A stretch of 64,000 bases of DNA, taken from Haloprofundus salinisoli. Its GTDB lineage: Archaea > Halobacteriota > Halobacteria > Halobacteriales > Haloferacaceae. Numbering within the stretch: the stretch's first letter is position 1; each line of letters opens with the position of its first letter. The notes below the pieces were generated by a model. That model ran no database searches, was not told the origin of the DNA, and worked only from the letters and a program-made list of their open reading frames with translations. The position numbers were made by a program, and so were the translations under genes. The stretch is from positions 434,001 through 498,000 of the forward strand of contig NZ_CP083663.1 in the NCBI RefSeq assembly GCF_020097815.1. Direction: 5' to 3'. Of this stretch, positions 48,724 through 57,950 are shown piece after piece.

Positions 48724-49277
48724 GCATGTCTTTTCTCTTCATTTCTAGAAAATAAAGATTACCCAGACGAGAATAGATGAGTACGCCAGTGGCTGCTCTG
48801 TATTCCGCTGGCACGTGACGTTCTCCGAACGGCGAGCTCGTCGCCCAGGATGTGAGAGCGGTCGGGGGATGGTGACCCCGGACGTAGACACACAACGCAC
48901 GGGGGAGACAGATTGCGCGTCGAGTCCCGCCAAGTCCTACAGGAACCTATCGCGTGGCGGGTACTCCTCGTTCACTACCTCAGGTACCGACATCGAAATG
49001 GTGGGTGTAGTTCGCTGCAGACGGGGCGAGAAGCTACCTTTAGACCCGTTTTCCCCAGCTCTTGCGGAGGTGCGAGTTCCGGTTTCGACCGCGCTGGCCG
49101 GCGATTTCGGTGGTACAACTCCGTCTACCGAGCGGACTTCGGCGGCCGTCCACGGTTCGCGGGCCGACGTAACTCCCCCGGCTCCGCGGCGGTACAGACT
49201 GTCCGGACGAGAGACGCACCGTGCGCTCTCCGCGCACCGTCGTGCTCCTGTCGGGTCGAGTCTTCAAATTCCCGTCG
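48724..49277. other. Long non-coding stretch with a large stem-loop
   Basis: Reading frames on either strand do not look like haloarchaeal protein. It contains a long imperfect stem-loop at 48922-48966. It may be a decayed gene or host a non-coding RNA; I do not recognise RNase P RNA or 7S RNA in it. Confidence 0.45.
48922..48966. repeat. Large stem-loop, candidate structured RNA
   Basis: GAGTCCCGCCA pairs with TGGCGGGTACTC over 11 base pairs with one bulged T. The 22-base loop itself holds a TCCT-AC-AGGA hairpin. Confidence 0.45.
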
Positions 49278-49610
49278 TCAGGGCCACCCGGTCGGGAGTT
49301 CGTCTCGGTGTTCGTCGAGGAGTTCGAGAAGTGGTGTCACCTCGTCGAACCGGGGACCGCGTCGTATCGTCTGATGCTCCTGGTCCCAGTCGACGAACTC
49401 CACCTCGTCGAGTCGCGGCAGGTGGACGTGGTAGAAGTCCTCGGTGGCGACGTTCATCTCGGCCACCTCGGCGGCGAGCCGTTCCAGTTCGATGCCTTCG
49501 TCGGCGACGCCCTCCCGCACCAGAAAGACGAGGATGCGTCGGCGCGATTGGTGGCCCAGCGCACGGAAGAGTCGGTCCAGTGTCGCCGCGCACTGGTCGT
49601 GCTCGCTCAC
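49278..49610 (-). CDS. Winged-helix protein of the DUF7344/ArsR-like type
   Basis: A 110-residue protein. ATLDRLFRALGHQSRRRILV is the classic opening of haloarchaeal ArsR-like winged helices; a recognition-helix region (LERLAAEVAEMN) and wing (HVHLPRLDEVEFVDWDQEH) follow. No ligand domain. GTG 49610 places the domain at the usual distance; a longer form from 49679 is possible. Targets unknown. Confidence 0.75.
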   Translation of the reverse strand: MSEHDQCAATLDRLFRALGHQSRRRILVFLVREGVADEGIELERLAAEVAEMNVATEDFYHVHLPRLDEVEFVDWDQEHQTIRRGPRFDEVTPLLELLDEHRDELPTGWP

Positions 49611-49970
49611 CGGACGATGCCTCCGAACTGTCTCAGTTGGTTCTGCGAGACTGTCATCTGCGTACGAACTACCACACACGGGGCAATCAACTACGACCTA
49701 CATTGATACAGTACTTTTTACCGCCCGATATATCGGCCGCACCCGAGTTTACGCCCTCGACTGTCTCTCCGAACTTCGCGTTCGACCATCTCGACTGCCT
49801 GTCCGCTCCACCGCTTCACCGCCCGTCCGCCGATGGGGCGATGTCGTCACGCTGCCCGACGTACCATCTCGAACGCCGATTCAGTGTCGCCGCCCCGAGT
49901 TATCCGCCTATCCGTGCGCCGACCCGATGCAGACGGTTTATGCGCGCGTGTCGCCGACTCCGACTACACG
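49611..49970. other. Intergenic region before dphB
   Basis: No gene seen. It holds a T-rich block, the perfect palindrome CCGATATATCGG (49725-49736), and near the right end a TATA-like GGTTTATGCG (49935-49944) that suits the dphB start. Confidence 0.5.
49725..49736. repeat. Perfect 12-base palindrome CCGATATATCGG
   Basis: The symmetric AT-rich centre could serve as a protein-binding site or a bidirectional TATA element. It lies 115 bases from the winged-helix start and 235 from dphB. Confidence 0.4.
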
Positions 49971-50777
49971 ATGCTCACGTTCATCGGACTCGGTCTCTAC
50001 GACGAGCGGTCGATAACCGTCGAGGGACGGGAGGCGCTTCGAAGCGCCGACCGCGCGTTCGCGGAGTTCTACACCAGCAAACTCATCGGAACGACCGTCG
50101 AGGAACTCGCCGACCACCACGACGTCGACATCGACGTCAGGGACCGCGCGGGCGTCGAACAAGACGCGGAAGCGATTCTCGACGCCGCGGACGACGGCGA
50201 CGCGGCGTTTCTCACCGCCGGGGACACGATGATTTCGACGACGCACGTCGACCTTCGGCTGCGAGCGCACGAACGCGGCATCGAGACGCGCATCGTCCAC
50301 GGCGTCACCGCGCAGTCGGCGGCGAGCGGTCTCACCGGCCTGCAGAACTACAGATTCGGAAAGGCGACGACGCTCCCGTTCCCGTACGCCCACGGTGCCG
50401 ACGGAACTCCAAAGAGCGTCGTCGACACCATCGGGGACAACCGCGAGCGCGGGCTCCACACGCTCGTCTACCTCGACATCAAAGTCGGCTACGAGCGCGC
50501 GGGCGTCGACGCCGACGACGAGTACATGACCGGCGAGTTCGCCGCGGGCGAGTTCGCCCGCGACTGGGACGGCGACGCGCTGGGCGTCGTCGTCGCCCGC
50601 GCGGGCAGTCCCGAACCCGTCGTCGCCGCCGACCGGCTCTCGGCGCTCGCGGAGCGCGAGTTCGGCGACCCGCTGCACATGCTGATCGTTCCCGCGTCGC
50701 TGCACGATCTGGAAGCGGAGGCGCTTTCGGCGTTCGGCGATGCGCCGTCGGACCTCATCGACGAGAACACCGTTTAG
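49971..50777 (+). CDS. dphB: Diphthine synthase
   Basis: A 268-residue SAM methyltransferase of the tetrapyrrole-methylase fold that builds diphthine on elongation factor 2. Opening LTFIGLGLYDERSITVEGRE and the blocks LTAGDTMISTTHVDL and HGVTAQSAASGLTGLQNY are diagnostic. The Dph6-like ATPase at 9506-10222 would do the last amidation. It is convergent with the archaeosortase gene, a pairing I recall from Haloferax. Confidence 0.93.
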   Translation: MLTFIGLGLYDERSITVEGREALRSADRAFAEFYTSKLIGTTVEELADHHDVDIDVRDRAGVEQDAEAILDAADDGDAAFLTAGDTMISTTHVDLRLRAHERGIETRIVHGVTAQSAASGLTGLQNYRFGKATTLPFPYAHGADGTPKSVVDTIGDNRERGLHTLVYLDIKVGYERAGVDADDEYMTGEFAAGEFARDWDGDALGVVVARAGSPEPVVAADRLSALAEREFGDPLHMLIVPASLHDLEAEALSAFGDAPSDLIDENTV

Positions 50778-50812
50778 GCAGCAGTCGACGAGAAACCGAC
50801 GAGGAGACGACG

Positions 50813-51823
50813 TTAGTCGCCGTCGTCGCCGCCACGTTCTGCTTCAGCACCGCTCTCGACACCGACGTGTCCGCCGTCGGGTCGCATCTGTCCGCGACTA
50901 CCGGTTTGCGGGACATCGAGCGCGCTGTGGAGGTCGTACTCCTCGCGGGTCAGCATGAACAGCACGTCCTCGATGACGGTGAGCAGCTCCGGCAGCTCGC
51001 GGACGACGAGGTAGGTGATGCCGATGAGCGCGACGACGGCGAGCAGTTGGCTGATGACGCGGTCCGAGAGGAAAAACGACACCATGTACGGGTCCGAGGA
51101 GCCGAACAGCAACAGCACCTCGTCGACGAACCACTGCATGTACTGTTTCCCGAAGACGATGCCGATGAACGTCGTCCGCAGGAGGTTCAACGCGTAGATG
51201 ATGGGGATGGCGATGGCGAGCGCGCGGAGTTTCCGACCCAGCGGCGCGCGGACCGCGGCGATGAGCCCCGCGAAGATCGCCATGCTCCCGATACCGGTGC
51301 ACGCGAGGACGACCGAGAACACCAGAGTGTGTCCGTCGGTGTGGACGAATCGGAACGTGTTGTCGTACCCCTCCGAGCCGACGATGGGCGTCGGGTGGTA
51401 GCCGAGCAGGTTGATGAGGTAGCCGGTCTGGGCGGCGACGAGTTCGACCAACACCTCTCGGGGCGAGGGTATCGTCGTCGCGCCGACCGTTATCGCGGGT
51501 ATCGTCTCGAACGGGAGATAGACGATGCCCATCACGGCGACGGCGCGCGAGAGCACGAACAGGGTGTCGCGGCCGCGGTACAGCAACAGCCCCGCGTAGA
51601 GACAGAGCGGGACCGCCGCGAGGCTGAGGATACCCTCGATGTAGGATTTGTGCTCGAAGGCGAAGTGCGGGAACAGATTGAGCCAAAAGAGCGCGAAGGA
51701 GATCCACGCGCTCACCATCACGTACCGGGCGGCGCGGCGGTTCGCGCGCTCGAACAGCGCACCGCCGGCGAACAACGCGATGGCGACCCACGCGAGGGGG
51801 TCGGAGGGGACGACGCCGGGCAT
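50813..51823 (-). CDS. artA: Archaeosortase A
   Basis: A 336-residue polytopic membrane enzyme that removes the PGF-CTERM tail and links the protein to lipid. The catalytic set is visible: ACTGIGS (Cys175), LNLLRTTFIG (Arg216) and SDRVISQ (Arg255). These line up, with a two-residue shift, with the Cys173, Arg214 and Arg253 that I recall for the Haloferax volcanii enzyme. Start at MPGVVPSDPL. The neighbouring surface glycoprotein and BtuF carry PGF-CTERM tails. The extracytoplasmic/cytoplasmic tail (last 60 residues) is acidic. Confidence 0.93.
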   Translation of the reverse strand: MPGVVPSDPLAWVAIALFAGGALFERANRRAARYVMVSAWISFALFWLNLFPHFAFEHKSYIEGILSLAAVPLCLYAGLLLYRGRDTLFVLSRAVAVMGIVYLPFETIPAITVGATTIPSPREVLVELVAAQTGYLINLLGYHPTPIVGSEGYDNTFRFVHTDGHTLVFSVVLACTGIGSMAIFAGLIAAVRAPLGRKLRALAIAIPIIYALNLLRTTFIGIVFGKQYMQWFVDEVLLLFGSSDPYMVSFFLSDRVISQLLAVVALIGITYLVVRELPELLTVIEDVLFMLTREEYDLHSALDVPQTGSRGQMRPDGGHVGVESGAEAERGGDDGD

Positions 51824-51967
51824 ATCGCTATGCTTCGCGTGCGGGGCTAAATCCCTTGTCGTCTGCGGTGGTGCGGACGCACGAGTGGTCACGAGAGCCG
51901 ACTAGCTCGAACGCCGACCGACATGGCCGTCGCTCGTCGGCGTGGGTTCGATAAAGGAAGAAGGGCC

Positions 51968-51983
51968 GGGAACGGTCCCGGTG
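51968..51983 (-). terminator. Hairpin terminator after the surface glycoprotein gene
   Basis: CCGGGA-ACGG-TCCCGG, perfect 6-base stem, followed on the minus strand by CCCTTCTTCCTTTATC. It is about 40 bases after the stop and fits a strong termination site for a highly expressed gene. Confidence 0.55.
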
Positions 51984-52024
51984 GTTCTGCGTTAGCGCTC
52001 GAAAGCAGACTCAGGAGAGTCTAC

Positions 52025-54262
52025 TTAGTTGTCGCGGCGGACCGCGAGGAGCGCAGCGGCGAGGAGCGCGACGAGAGCGACGATGACACCGAAGCCGGGC
52101 GAGTCCGTCTCGGTCTGCTGGGTACCGTCGCCACCCGTGGTGGTTTCCTCGGGGGTCTCCTCAGGGGTGCTGGTCTCGGTCGGCGTCGTGTCGTCGGTCG
52201 CCGTCTCAGTCGTGTTGTTCGTGCCAGTCTCAGTGGTGGTGACGTTACCGTCGTCGCCACCCTGCGTGCCGTTCACGATGGTCGCGTCGTAGACGATGGT
52301 CTCCTCGTCGGAGCCGAAGCCAGGTCCGTCCTGGTCGTTGAGCGTGAGCGTGAAGTTCGTGCCCTGCTCAAGGTCCGAGAAGTCGAACGATGCGTTGAAC
52401 GTACCGTTCTGACCGACCGTCACAGTCTGCGTTTCGACGAACGTGTTGGATGCACCGGACTCACTCTGCGCGCGGACGCGGATCTCGGAGCCAGGCGCGA
52501 TCGAGGATTCGCCCTCAACCGAGCTGTTCTCGGAGGCGACAACCTCGACGACGTCGTCGTCGTTCACGTTGTTGAGCGAAGCATCACGGTCGACAACCTC
52601 GAACGTCGAGGAAACGGAGTCCTCGGGGAGTTCGCTGTCGGCACCGTCAGTACCCTGACCAACGTCGAGCGTGACGTTGAACTGGTCACCGCTCTCGAAT
52701 GCGAGACCGGTCTCACCATCTCGTTCAAGGTTCGAGTCGGAGGTATCGATGATGAGGAACAGGTTGTTGTTCTCGTCATCGACGACGTAGTCGACGTTGC
52801 TGGGTGCAAGCGTCTTTGCTTCGCGGTTCGCGGAGGGGTTCTCCTGCTCAACGGTCAGGTCGAGGTTGGTTTCGTCGAAGACGTACTCCTGAACGGTTTC
52901 TCCCTCTGCACCATTCTCTGCGAAGTCTTCCTCAGCGGATGCAATGTAGCCAGCGAGACCAGAGGATTCGACCTGCACAACTGCGAGGTCACCCTCTGCG
53001 ACGTCGCTACCCTGCGTGATGGTGCCGTCCTCGATGGCTTCGACAACATCGTCCTCGGTGGAAATGTCAGAGTCAGCGTTGACCGGAGCGGTCCACGTCT
53101 GCGCACCGTTGACGGACGCGTCCGTCACGGCGAGCGTCGAGATGTCGCTGGAGCCAGCGCCATTCTCCGTGTACCAGTTCTCAGGACCAACTTCGATGTC
53201 GTAGTTCGCGGTGTCGAGGATACCGGTCACACCAATGTTGTCGTTACCTTCGGTGGTATCGACATCGACTTCCGTATCATCGTCACCCGCTGTGACACCG
53301 TAGTTGTTGTCAACGTTCGGGTTGTACGTGTTGACCGTGACGTTTGCCACGCCGTCTCCGTCCGTGTCGGTGACGGTAGCGGTGACTTGGTAGCCATCAG
53401 ATTCGCTACCGATGACGATGTCTGCCGTGTCAGAGTCTTCCATGTTGACAGGGAAGGTCACGGTGTCACCAGCTTCGACGTTGATGTTGTTCGGGAGACT
53501 GTAGGATTCGTCCGTCTCCTCAACGTCGATAGAGGTCGTCGCTTCGGCCGTGGTGTCTTCAACGCTGAAGGTGAAGTTGTAGGTACCTGCGTCGCTGAAG
53601 CTCATGTCGAACTCATCCTTGTTGTTCGTCTGGACGCCACTGATGATGACATCGCCGTCATCCGTGGTGACTTCCTCGTTGACGAACGCACTCTGAAGCT
53701 CAGTTGCCGAGAGCTCGTCCGAGGAGACGCGGAGGTCGAACGTGCTACCACGGTTCGAGTCGACCGACAGAGTGGTCGTCTGACCCGTGTTGACGCTGTC
53801 CGAGTCGAACTCGGCGCTGAGGCTCTGCTCAGCAATTTCGAACTGGTTGTTAGACGAGGCGATGTTGACCTCGTTGCCATCTGTATCGGTCAGCAGGTAC
53901 TGACCGGCGTCGAGGTTCGACGTATCGATCTCGTAGTATTCCTCACCGCTGTCGTCCGTGGACGGGTTGATCGTCGTCTCGAAGGACGTCGATTCACCGT
54001 CGACACTGCGGAGCGTCAGCGTTTCGCCACTCTCAACAGGCGCTTCGCTTTCGCCTTCGCCTGCGGTCAATTCTGCTGCATCCAGGAAGAGTACACTCCC
54101 CTGGAAGTACGGACCGGCGCTGTCGAGCTGCTCGTCAGCGTCGGTTTCGTCAAAGTTAGCCGCAGCAGCCGTACCTGCAAACGCAACAGTGCCCGCGAAA
54201 ACGGAGAACACCATCAGCGCAGCAAGGAAAACTGCACGGAACTTCTGAGTTGTTTGTGTCAT
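52025..54262 (-). CDS. Surface (S-layer type) glycoprotein with PGF-CTERM anchor
   Basis: A 745-residue secreted protein. The signal TQKFRAVFLAALMVFSVFAG is the surface-glycoprotein type; cleavage after AGTAAA is likely. The body is acidic, beta-rich and Thr/Ser-rich, with about ten N-X-S/T sites, mostly in the last third. A Thr/Glu-rich stalk (about 675-720) precedes PGFGVIVALVALLAAALL and a basic end, the archaeosortase signal. It would form or join the cell-wall lattice. GC is visibly lower than in neighbours. A 117-base leader and a strong TATA box precede it. It may be the main S-layer protein or an additional surface protein. Confidence 0.88.
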   Translation of the reverse strand: MTQTTQKFRAVFLAALMVFSVFAGTVAFAGTAAAANFDETDADEQLDSAGPYFQGSVLFLDAAELTAGEGESEAPVESGETLTLRSVDGESTSFETTINPSTDDSGEEYYEIDTSNLDAGQYLLTDTDGNEVNIASSNNQFEIAEQSLSAEFDSDSVNTGQTTTLSVDSNRGSTFDLRVSSDELSATELQSAFVNEEVTTDDGDVIISGVQTNNKDEFDMSFSDAGTYNFTFSVEDTTAEATTSIDVEETDESYSLPNNINVEAGDTVTFPVNMEDSDTADIVIGSESDGYQVTATVTDTDGDGVANVTVNTYNPNVDNNYGVTAGDDDTEVDVDTTEGNDNIGVTGILDTANYDIEVGPENWYTENGAGSSDISTLAVTDASVNGAQTWTAPVNADSDISTEDDVVEAIEDGTITQGSDVAEGDLAVVQVESSGLAGYIASAEEDFAENGAEGETVQEYVFDETNLDLTVEQENPSANREAKTLAPSNVDYVVDDENNNLFLIIDTSDSNLERDGETGLAFESGDQFNVTLDVGQGTDGADSELPEDSVSSTFEVVDRDASLNNVNDDDVVEVVASENSSVEGESSIAPGSEIRVRAQSESGASNTFVETQTVTVGQNGTFNASFDFSDLEQGTNFTLTLNDQDGPGFGSDEETIVYDATIVNGTQGGDDGNVTTTETGTNNTTETATDDTTPTETSTPEETPEETTTGGDGTQQTETDSPGFGVIVALVALLAAALLAVRRDN

Positions 54263-54379
54263 GGTTTTGTACTGTGGTCGGCGACAGCCACTTTCGCCCG
54301 TGCCTGGATACCGAAACGCCCAACGCAATGTCGGACTTGGCGGGGGATACTCGTCGGTGCCACCATGGGTAGGGGTACG
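54263..54379 (-). promoter_or_regulatory. 5' leader of the surface glycoprotein mRNA
   Basis: The TATA position predicts a leader of about 117 bases, unlike the leaderless norm. From memory, the Haloferax S-layer gene has a leader of similar length. It may stabilise the mRNA or aid translation. Confidence 0.5.
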
Positions 54380-54823
54380 CTCAAAAGCTTAGCCTCTCAT
54401 TATAAATGCTTTGTGGTAGGTAGTGCGATTTGATACTCATCCACATACCCGAATTCAGGGGGGAGAAGCGCTCTCCTGCTGATACAGAGTTAAGTACTTT
54501 GTGTCTGACTACTCCAGTCCCTGATAACTGAAATCTGAGGTTTTCACCGTCTGACGTTCGGAAATCAGGCGTTTGCGCAACGCGATACCGGAATATAATG
54601 AATGGTATTTCGTGTCTCTGTGAATAATCGATAAAACAGATGTTCGTCTCAGTAAATGTCTGAATCAGCCACGAAGAGAGACATTTGGAACACTTCGTCT
54701 CGCCCATGCGCGCGTAGAGGAGCCTTATTCGAGAACCGAACTCGTTCTTTACGAGCGACTACTCGGACAGCACCGCGAAAAATCGGAAATCGGGAGGTCA
54801 GTCGTGTACGTGACCGTCAGCGC
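54380..54823. other. AT-rich intergenic region upstream of the surface glycoprotein
   Basis: About 440 bases of low GC, including the S-layer TATA box. One frame could encode about 108 residues but has no protein character. Likely an extended promoter or regulatory region. Confidence 0.5.
54399..54410 (-). promoter_or_regulatory. Strong TATA box of the surface glycoprotein gene
   Basis: GCATTTATAATG on the minus strand is the best TATA box in the window. It predicts transcription from about 54379. Confidence 0.65.
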
Positions 54824-55621
54824 TTACGCCGGGAACAGCGAGTCGGCGTCGAAGTTGCGCTCTATGATCTCGATCTCGTGACCGTCGGGGTCCGTCGTGA
54901 ACGCGTACTTCTCGTCGCACGAGGCGGGGTCGCGGTAGTCGTCGGCCTCGCGCTCCATCAGCGTCTCCCAGTACTCCGAGAGGTCGTCGGCGCGGACGGC
55001 GAGGTGGCCCCACGCGTCGCCCAGCTCGTAGCTCCGGCCGTCGTAGTTGTAGGTGAGCTCGACCGCCATCGCTTCCTCCGCGCTTCCCTCAGGCTTGACG
55101 AAGTAGTTGGCGAAGCTGTCCGACTCCCAGCGGCCGGTGTGCTGGTACTCGAACTTCCGCGTCCAGAAGCCGAGCGCCTCGTCGGCGTCCTCGACGCGGA
55201 TCATCGTGTGGTCGAGGCTCCAGCGCGCGCCGAGCTCCGGGTCGCGCTTGACGATCTCGATCTCGTGGCCGTCGGGGTCCTTGACGAAGGCGTAGCGCCC
55301 GCCGCAGGACTCGGGGTCTCGATAATCCTCGACGCCGTTGTCCATCAGCTCCTGGTACGCCGCTTCGAGTTCACCCTCGGGCACGCGGACGGCGATGTGC
55401 CCCCACGCGTCGCCGACGTCGTACTCGTCGGTGTCGTGGTTCTCGGTCAGTTCGAGCATCGCGCCCTCTTCGTGCATCTCCTCGGGGCCGATGTAGACGT
55501 TGGTGAAGGTGTCGGCCTCCCAGCGGTCCTTCTCCTCGTAGTCGAGATTCGTCTTGTACCACTCCAGCGACTCCTCCAGGTCGCCGACGCGAATCATCGT
55601 GTGGTCGAGTACTCCGGACAT
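54824..55621 (-). CDS. Two-domain glyoxalase/VOC-fold protein
   Basis: A 265-residue tandem fusion of two VOC domains (about 1-130 and 135-262). Each starts LDHTMIRV, has GDAWGH(I/L)AVR and ends YAF-x-x-DPDGHEIEI, so metal-binding His and Glu positions are kept in both halves. It resembles lactoylglutathione lyase (GloA), which in bacteria works as a dimer of such domains. The thiol in haloarchaea (gamma-glutamylcysteine) would replace glutathione; that is inference. Confidence 0.88.
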   Translation of the reverse strand: MSGVLDHTMIRVGDLEESLEWYKTNLDYEEKDRWEADTFTNVYIGPEEMHEEGAMLELTENHDTDEYDVGDAWGHIAVRVPEGELEAAYQELMDNGVEDYRDPESCGGRYAFVKDPDGHEIEIVKRDPELGARWSLDHTMIRVEDADEALGFWTRKFEYQHTGRWESDSFANYFVKPEGSAEEAMAVELTYNYDGRSYELGDAWGHLAVRADDLSEYWETLMEREADDYRDPASCDEKYAFTTDPDGHEIEIIERNFDADSLFPA

Positions 55622-55729
55622 ATGCGAGTCATGGGTCGGCGCGTCGAAAAGAATACCGGAGGCGGAACCGCCCCGCGGTCACTCGTCGACCCATTGTCGT
55701 CGTCCCGTATCGTCGGTCCGTAGTCGTCA

Positions 55730-55762
55730 ACCCGGAGTCGACCCGGAGTCGACCCGGAGTCG
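55730..55762. repeat. Three tandem copies of an 11-base unit
   Basis: ACCCGGAGTCG repeated three times without mismatch, just downstream of the antiporter gene. Non-coding; a likely slippage tract. Confidence 0.7.
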
Positions 55763-55770
55763 TCAGACTA

Positions 55771-57378
55771 TCAGTCGTCGGCGACGTCGCGCTCCTGCCG
55801 GGGTTGCCGCGACGCCTTCGGGGTGAGACCCTTCCGACGCGCGTCGAACTCCGAGAGGCCGTACACCAGCGCGACTAACAACCCGATCCCTAGGGGGAGC
55901 AACACCAGCGGCGTCACTCCGGTCATGCCGTAGACGAGAAGCAGCACCGCCGCGACGCACACGACGGTGACCGCGTAGTACAGTTGCGTGCGCACGTGGT
56001 CGATGTGGTCTGCGCCCGTGAACGTCGACGAGAGGATGGTCGTGTCGGAGATTGGCGAGGTGTGGTCGCCGAATATCGCGCCGCTGAACACCGTCCCGAC
56101 GGCGACGGGGATGAGCTCCGGCGACTGCCCGCCGATCCCCCACGCCATCGGCACCGCGACAGGCGTGACGATGGCCATCGTCCCCCACGAGGTGCCCGTC
56201 GAGAAGGCGATGAACGCGGATGCGAACAGGATGACGAGCGGGAGCAGCGTCGGCGTGACGACTCCCTGGGCGATGCCGGTGACGTAGTCGCCGGTGCCGA
56301 GCGCGCTCGTCGCGAGGCTGATGGACCACGCGAGCACGAGGATGGTGACGGCCGTCAGCATGATAGAGAAGCCGTCGACGAGCGAGTCCATGCACTCGTC
56401 GAGCGTGAGGACGCCCGAGACGCGCGCGAGCAGCATCGCCGCGACGACCATGAAGAACGACCCCCAGACGAGCGCCGAGGCGAAGTCGGCCTCGCCCGCG
56501 ATCTGGAGTATCGACCGGTCGGGCGCATAGCCGGTCCACACCGCGCCGGCGACGGCAACGACGATGAGCACGAGAACGGGGACGACGAACATTCGCAACT
56601 GCGGGTTCTCGCCGTTTGGTTCGCCGAGGTTCTCCTCGATGCTCTGCAGCGGCACCGCGTCCTCGCGGAGCACGTTGCCCGTCTCCCACGAGCGGTGTTC
56701 GGCGTCGAGCATCTCGCCGAAGTCGCGTCCGGTGACGACGACGATGAACACCATCGCGATCGCGAACAGGCAGTACATGTTGAACGGGATGCTCTGCAGG
56801 AAGGCGACGAACGCCGTCGGCACCTCCTCGCCGCCGGTGACGCCGATCTGCGAGTACCCCTCCTGTACCATGCTGATCTGGTAGGCGACCCAGCTGGAGA
56901 TGCCGAACGTGGCGACGGGCGCGGCCGTCGAGTCGACGATGTAGGAGAGCTTCTCGCGGGAGATGCGGAGTTCGTCGGTGATGTCGCGCATCGAACTGCC
57001 GACGACGGCGGTGTTGGCGTAGTCGTCGAAGAACCAGACGAGACCGAGTATCCACGCCATCAACCCGGCCTTTCGCTGACTGTCGAGGCGTTTCGTCGCA
57101 AAGCGGGTGATCGCCAACGACCCGCCGGTTCGCCAGATGAACGTCACGCCCGCGCCGAGCAACAGCGTGAAGATGAGAATCTGGGCGTGGAACACGTCGT
57201 TGCCGATCGACTCGGCGACCCAGGTGAACGTCTGGACGACGCCCAACCCGCCCGAGTGGATGACGCCGCCGGACCAGACGCCGAGAAACAGCGCCAGTAT
57301 CGGTTTCCGGGTGACGATGGCGAGCACGATGGCTAACAACGGTGGTACGAGTGACAGTGCGCCGAACTCCGACACCAT
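55771..57378 (-). CDS. NhaC family Na+/H+ antiporter
   Basis: A 535-residue polytopic membrane protein of the NhaC family, exchanging sodium for protons. Family blocks: DDYANTAVVGSSMRDITD, ISREKLSYIVDSTAAPVA, FSTGTSWGTMAIVTPVAVP, and FGDHTSPISDTTILSS. About twelve helices. Two ATGs at 57393 and 57432 lie upstream; I start at MVSEFGALSL because the added residues are not membrane-protein-like. Arginine/ornithine or malate/lactate exchangers are relatives, so ion specificity is not certain. Confidence 0.88.
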   Translation of the reverse strand: MVSEFGALSLVPPLLAIVLAIVTRKPILALFLGVWSGGVIHSGGLGVVQTFTWVAESIGNDVFHAQILIFTLLLGAGVTFIWRTGGSLAITRFATKRLDSQRKAGLMAWILGLVWFFDDYANTAVVGSSMRDITDELRISREKLSYIVDSTAAPVATFGISSWVAYQISMVQEGYSQIGVTGGEEVPTAFVAFLQSIPFNMYCLFAIAMVFIVVVTGRDFGEMLDAEHRSWETGNVLREDAVPLQSIEENLGEPNGENPQLRMFVVPVLVLIVVAVAGAVWTGYAPDRSILQIAGEADFASALVWGSFFMVVAAMLLARVSGVLTLDECMDSLVDGFSIMLTAVTILVLAWSISLATSALGTGDYVTGIAQGVVTPTLLPLVILFASAFIAFSTGTSWGTMAIVTPVAVPMAWGIGGQSPELIPVAVGTVFSGAIFGDHTSPISDTTILSSTFTGADHIDHVRTQLYYAVTVVCVAAVLLLVYGMTGVTPLVLLPLGIGLLVALVYGLSEFDARRKGLTPKASRQPRQERDVADD

Positions 57379-57488
57379 AATCTGAATTATCATTACAGAT
57401 TGGCAAAGGTGTTGTGTCGCGCTTGCAAGCATAGATTACGTCGTGACACTTCGACGACCTCTGGAGGTCGACGACCGATGGACGGAGA

Positions 57489-57944
57489 CTACCGATAGCT
57501 GAGCCACGCGACGACCCACAGCGCGAGAGCACCGACGGGTAACGCCACGCGTCCGGGCTGCTGAGCGAACCCCCACGCGAGCGATAACTGCCCGAGGCCG
57601 GCCAAAACCAGCAGGATAGCGGTTACTCGCGGGTCCTCCCGACCGACCAGCACGCCGCCGGCCGCGCTCGCCGTCGCCAGGAGAAACGCGACGACGCTCG
57701 TGGGCCACGCGCGGAGATATGCCGGTAGCGACCCGAATCCGCCCGTGAACTCGAACAGGTAGCTGTACAACGAGACGAGACGTCCGGAACTGGGGTCGAA
57801 CAGCCCCCACGGAAAGACGAGCGTCGCCGGGCGTCCGTCGACCAAGAGCACGCACCACGGCAGCAACCACAGCGAGAGGAGAATCAGGAGCGTCCGCGAC
57901 GTCGAGGTGCGAGTGGGTTCGCGTCCGTCCGAGGTGACCGCCAT
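57489..57944 (-). CDS. Four-helix membrane protein, haloarchaeal family
   Basis: A 151-residue protein with helices near 19-35, 60-75, 83-101 and 110-147 and a conserved-looking FPWGLFDPSSG loop. I think this is the haloarchaeal TIGR04206 family, unverified. It follows drg by 6 bases, so they are likely co-transcribed. Function unknown. Confidence 0.75.
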   Translation of the reverse strand: MAVTSDGREPTRTSTSRTLLILLSLWLLPWCVLLVDGRPATLVFPWGLFDPSSGRLVSLYSYLFEFTGGFGSLPAYLRAWPTSVVAFLLATASAAGGVLVGREDPRVTAILLVLAGLGQLSLAWGFAQQPGRVALPVGALALWVVAWLSYR

Positions 57945-57950
57945 CCGGTG

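Noticed and set aside
48724-49277. RNase P RNA or 7S RNA gene in the non-coding stretch
   Set aside because: I could not find the conserved core motifs of either RNA; only an isolated stem-loop is visible.
48815-51850. A 1011-codon open frame on the plus strand
   Set aside because: It is Arg/Pro/Ser-rich and runs antisense or out of frame through dphB, artA and the winged-helix gene. GC-rich haloarchaeal DNA yields long shadow frames.
54381-54707. 108-codon minus-strand frame upstream of the surface glycoprotein
   Set aside because: It ends within the S-layer promoter, has no family features, and the charge pattern is not haloarchaeal.
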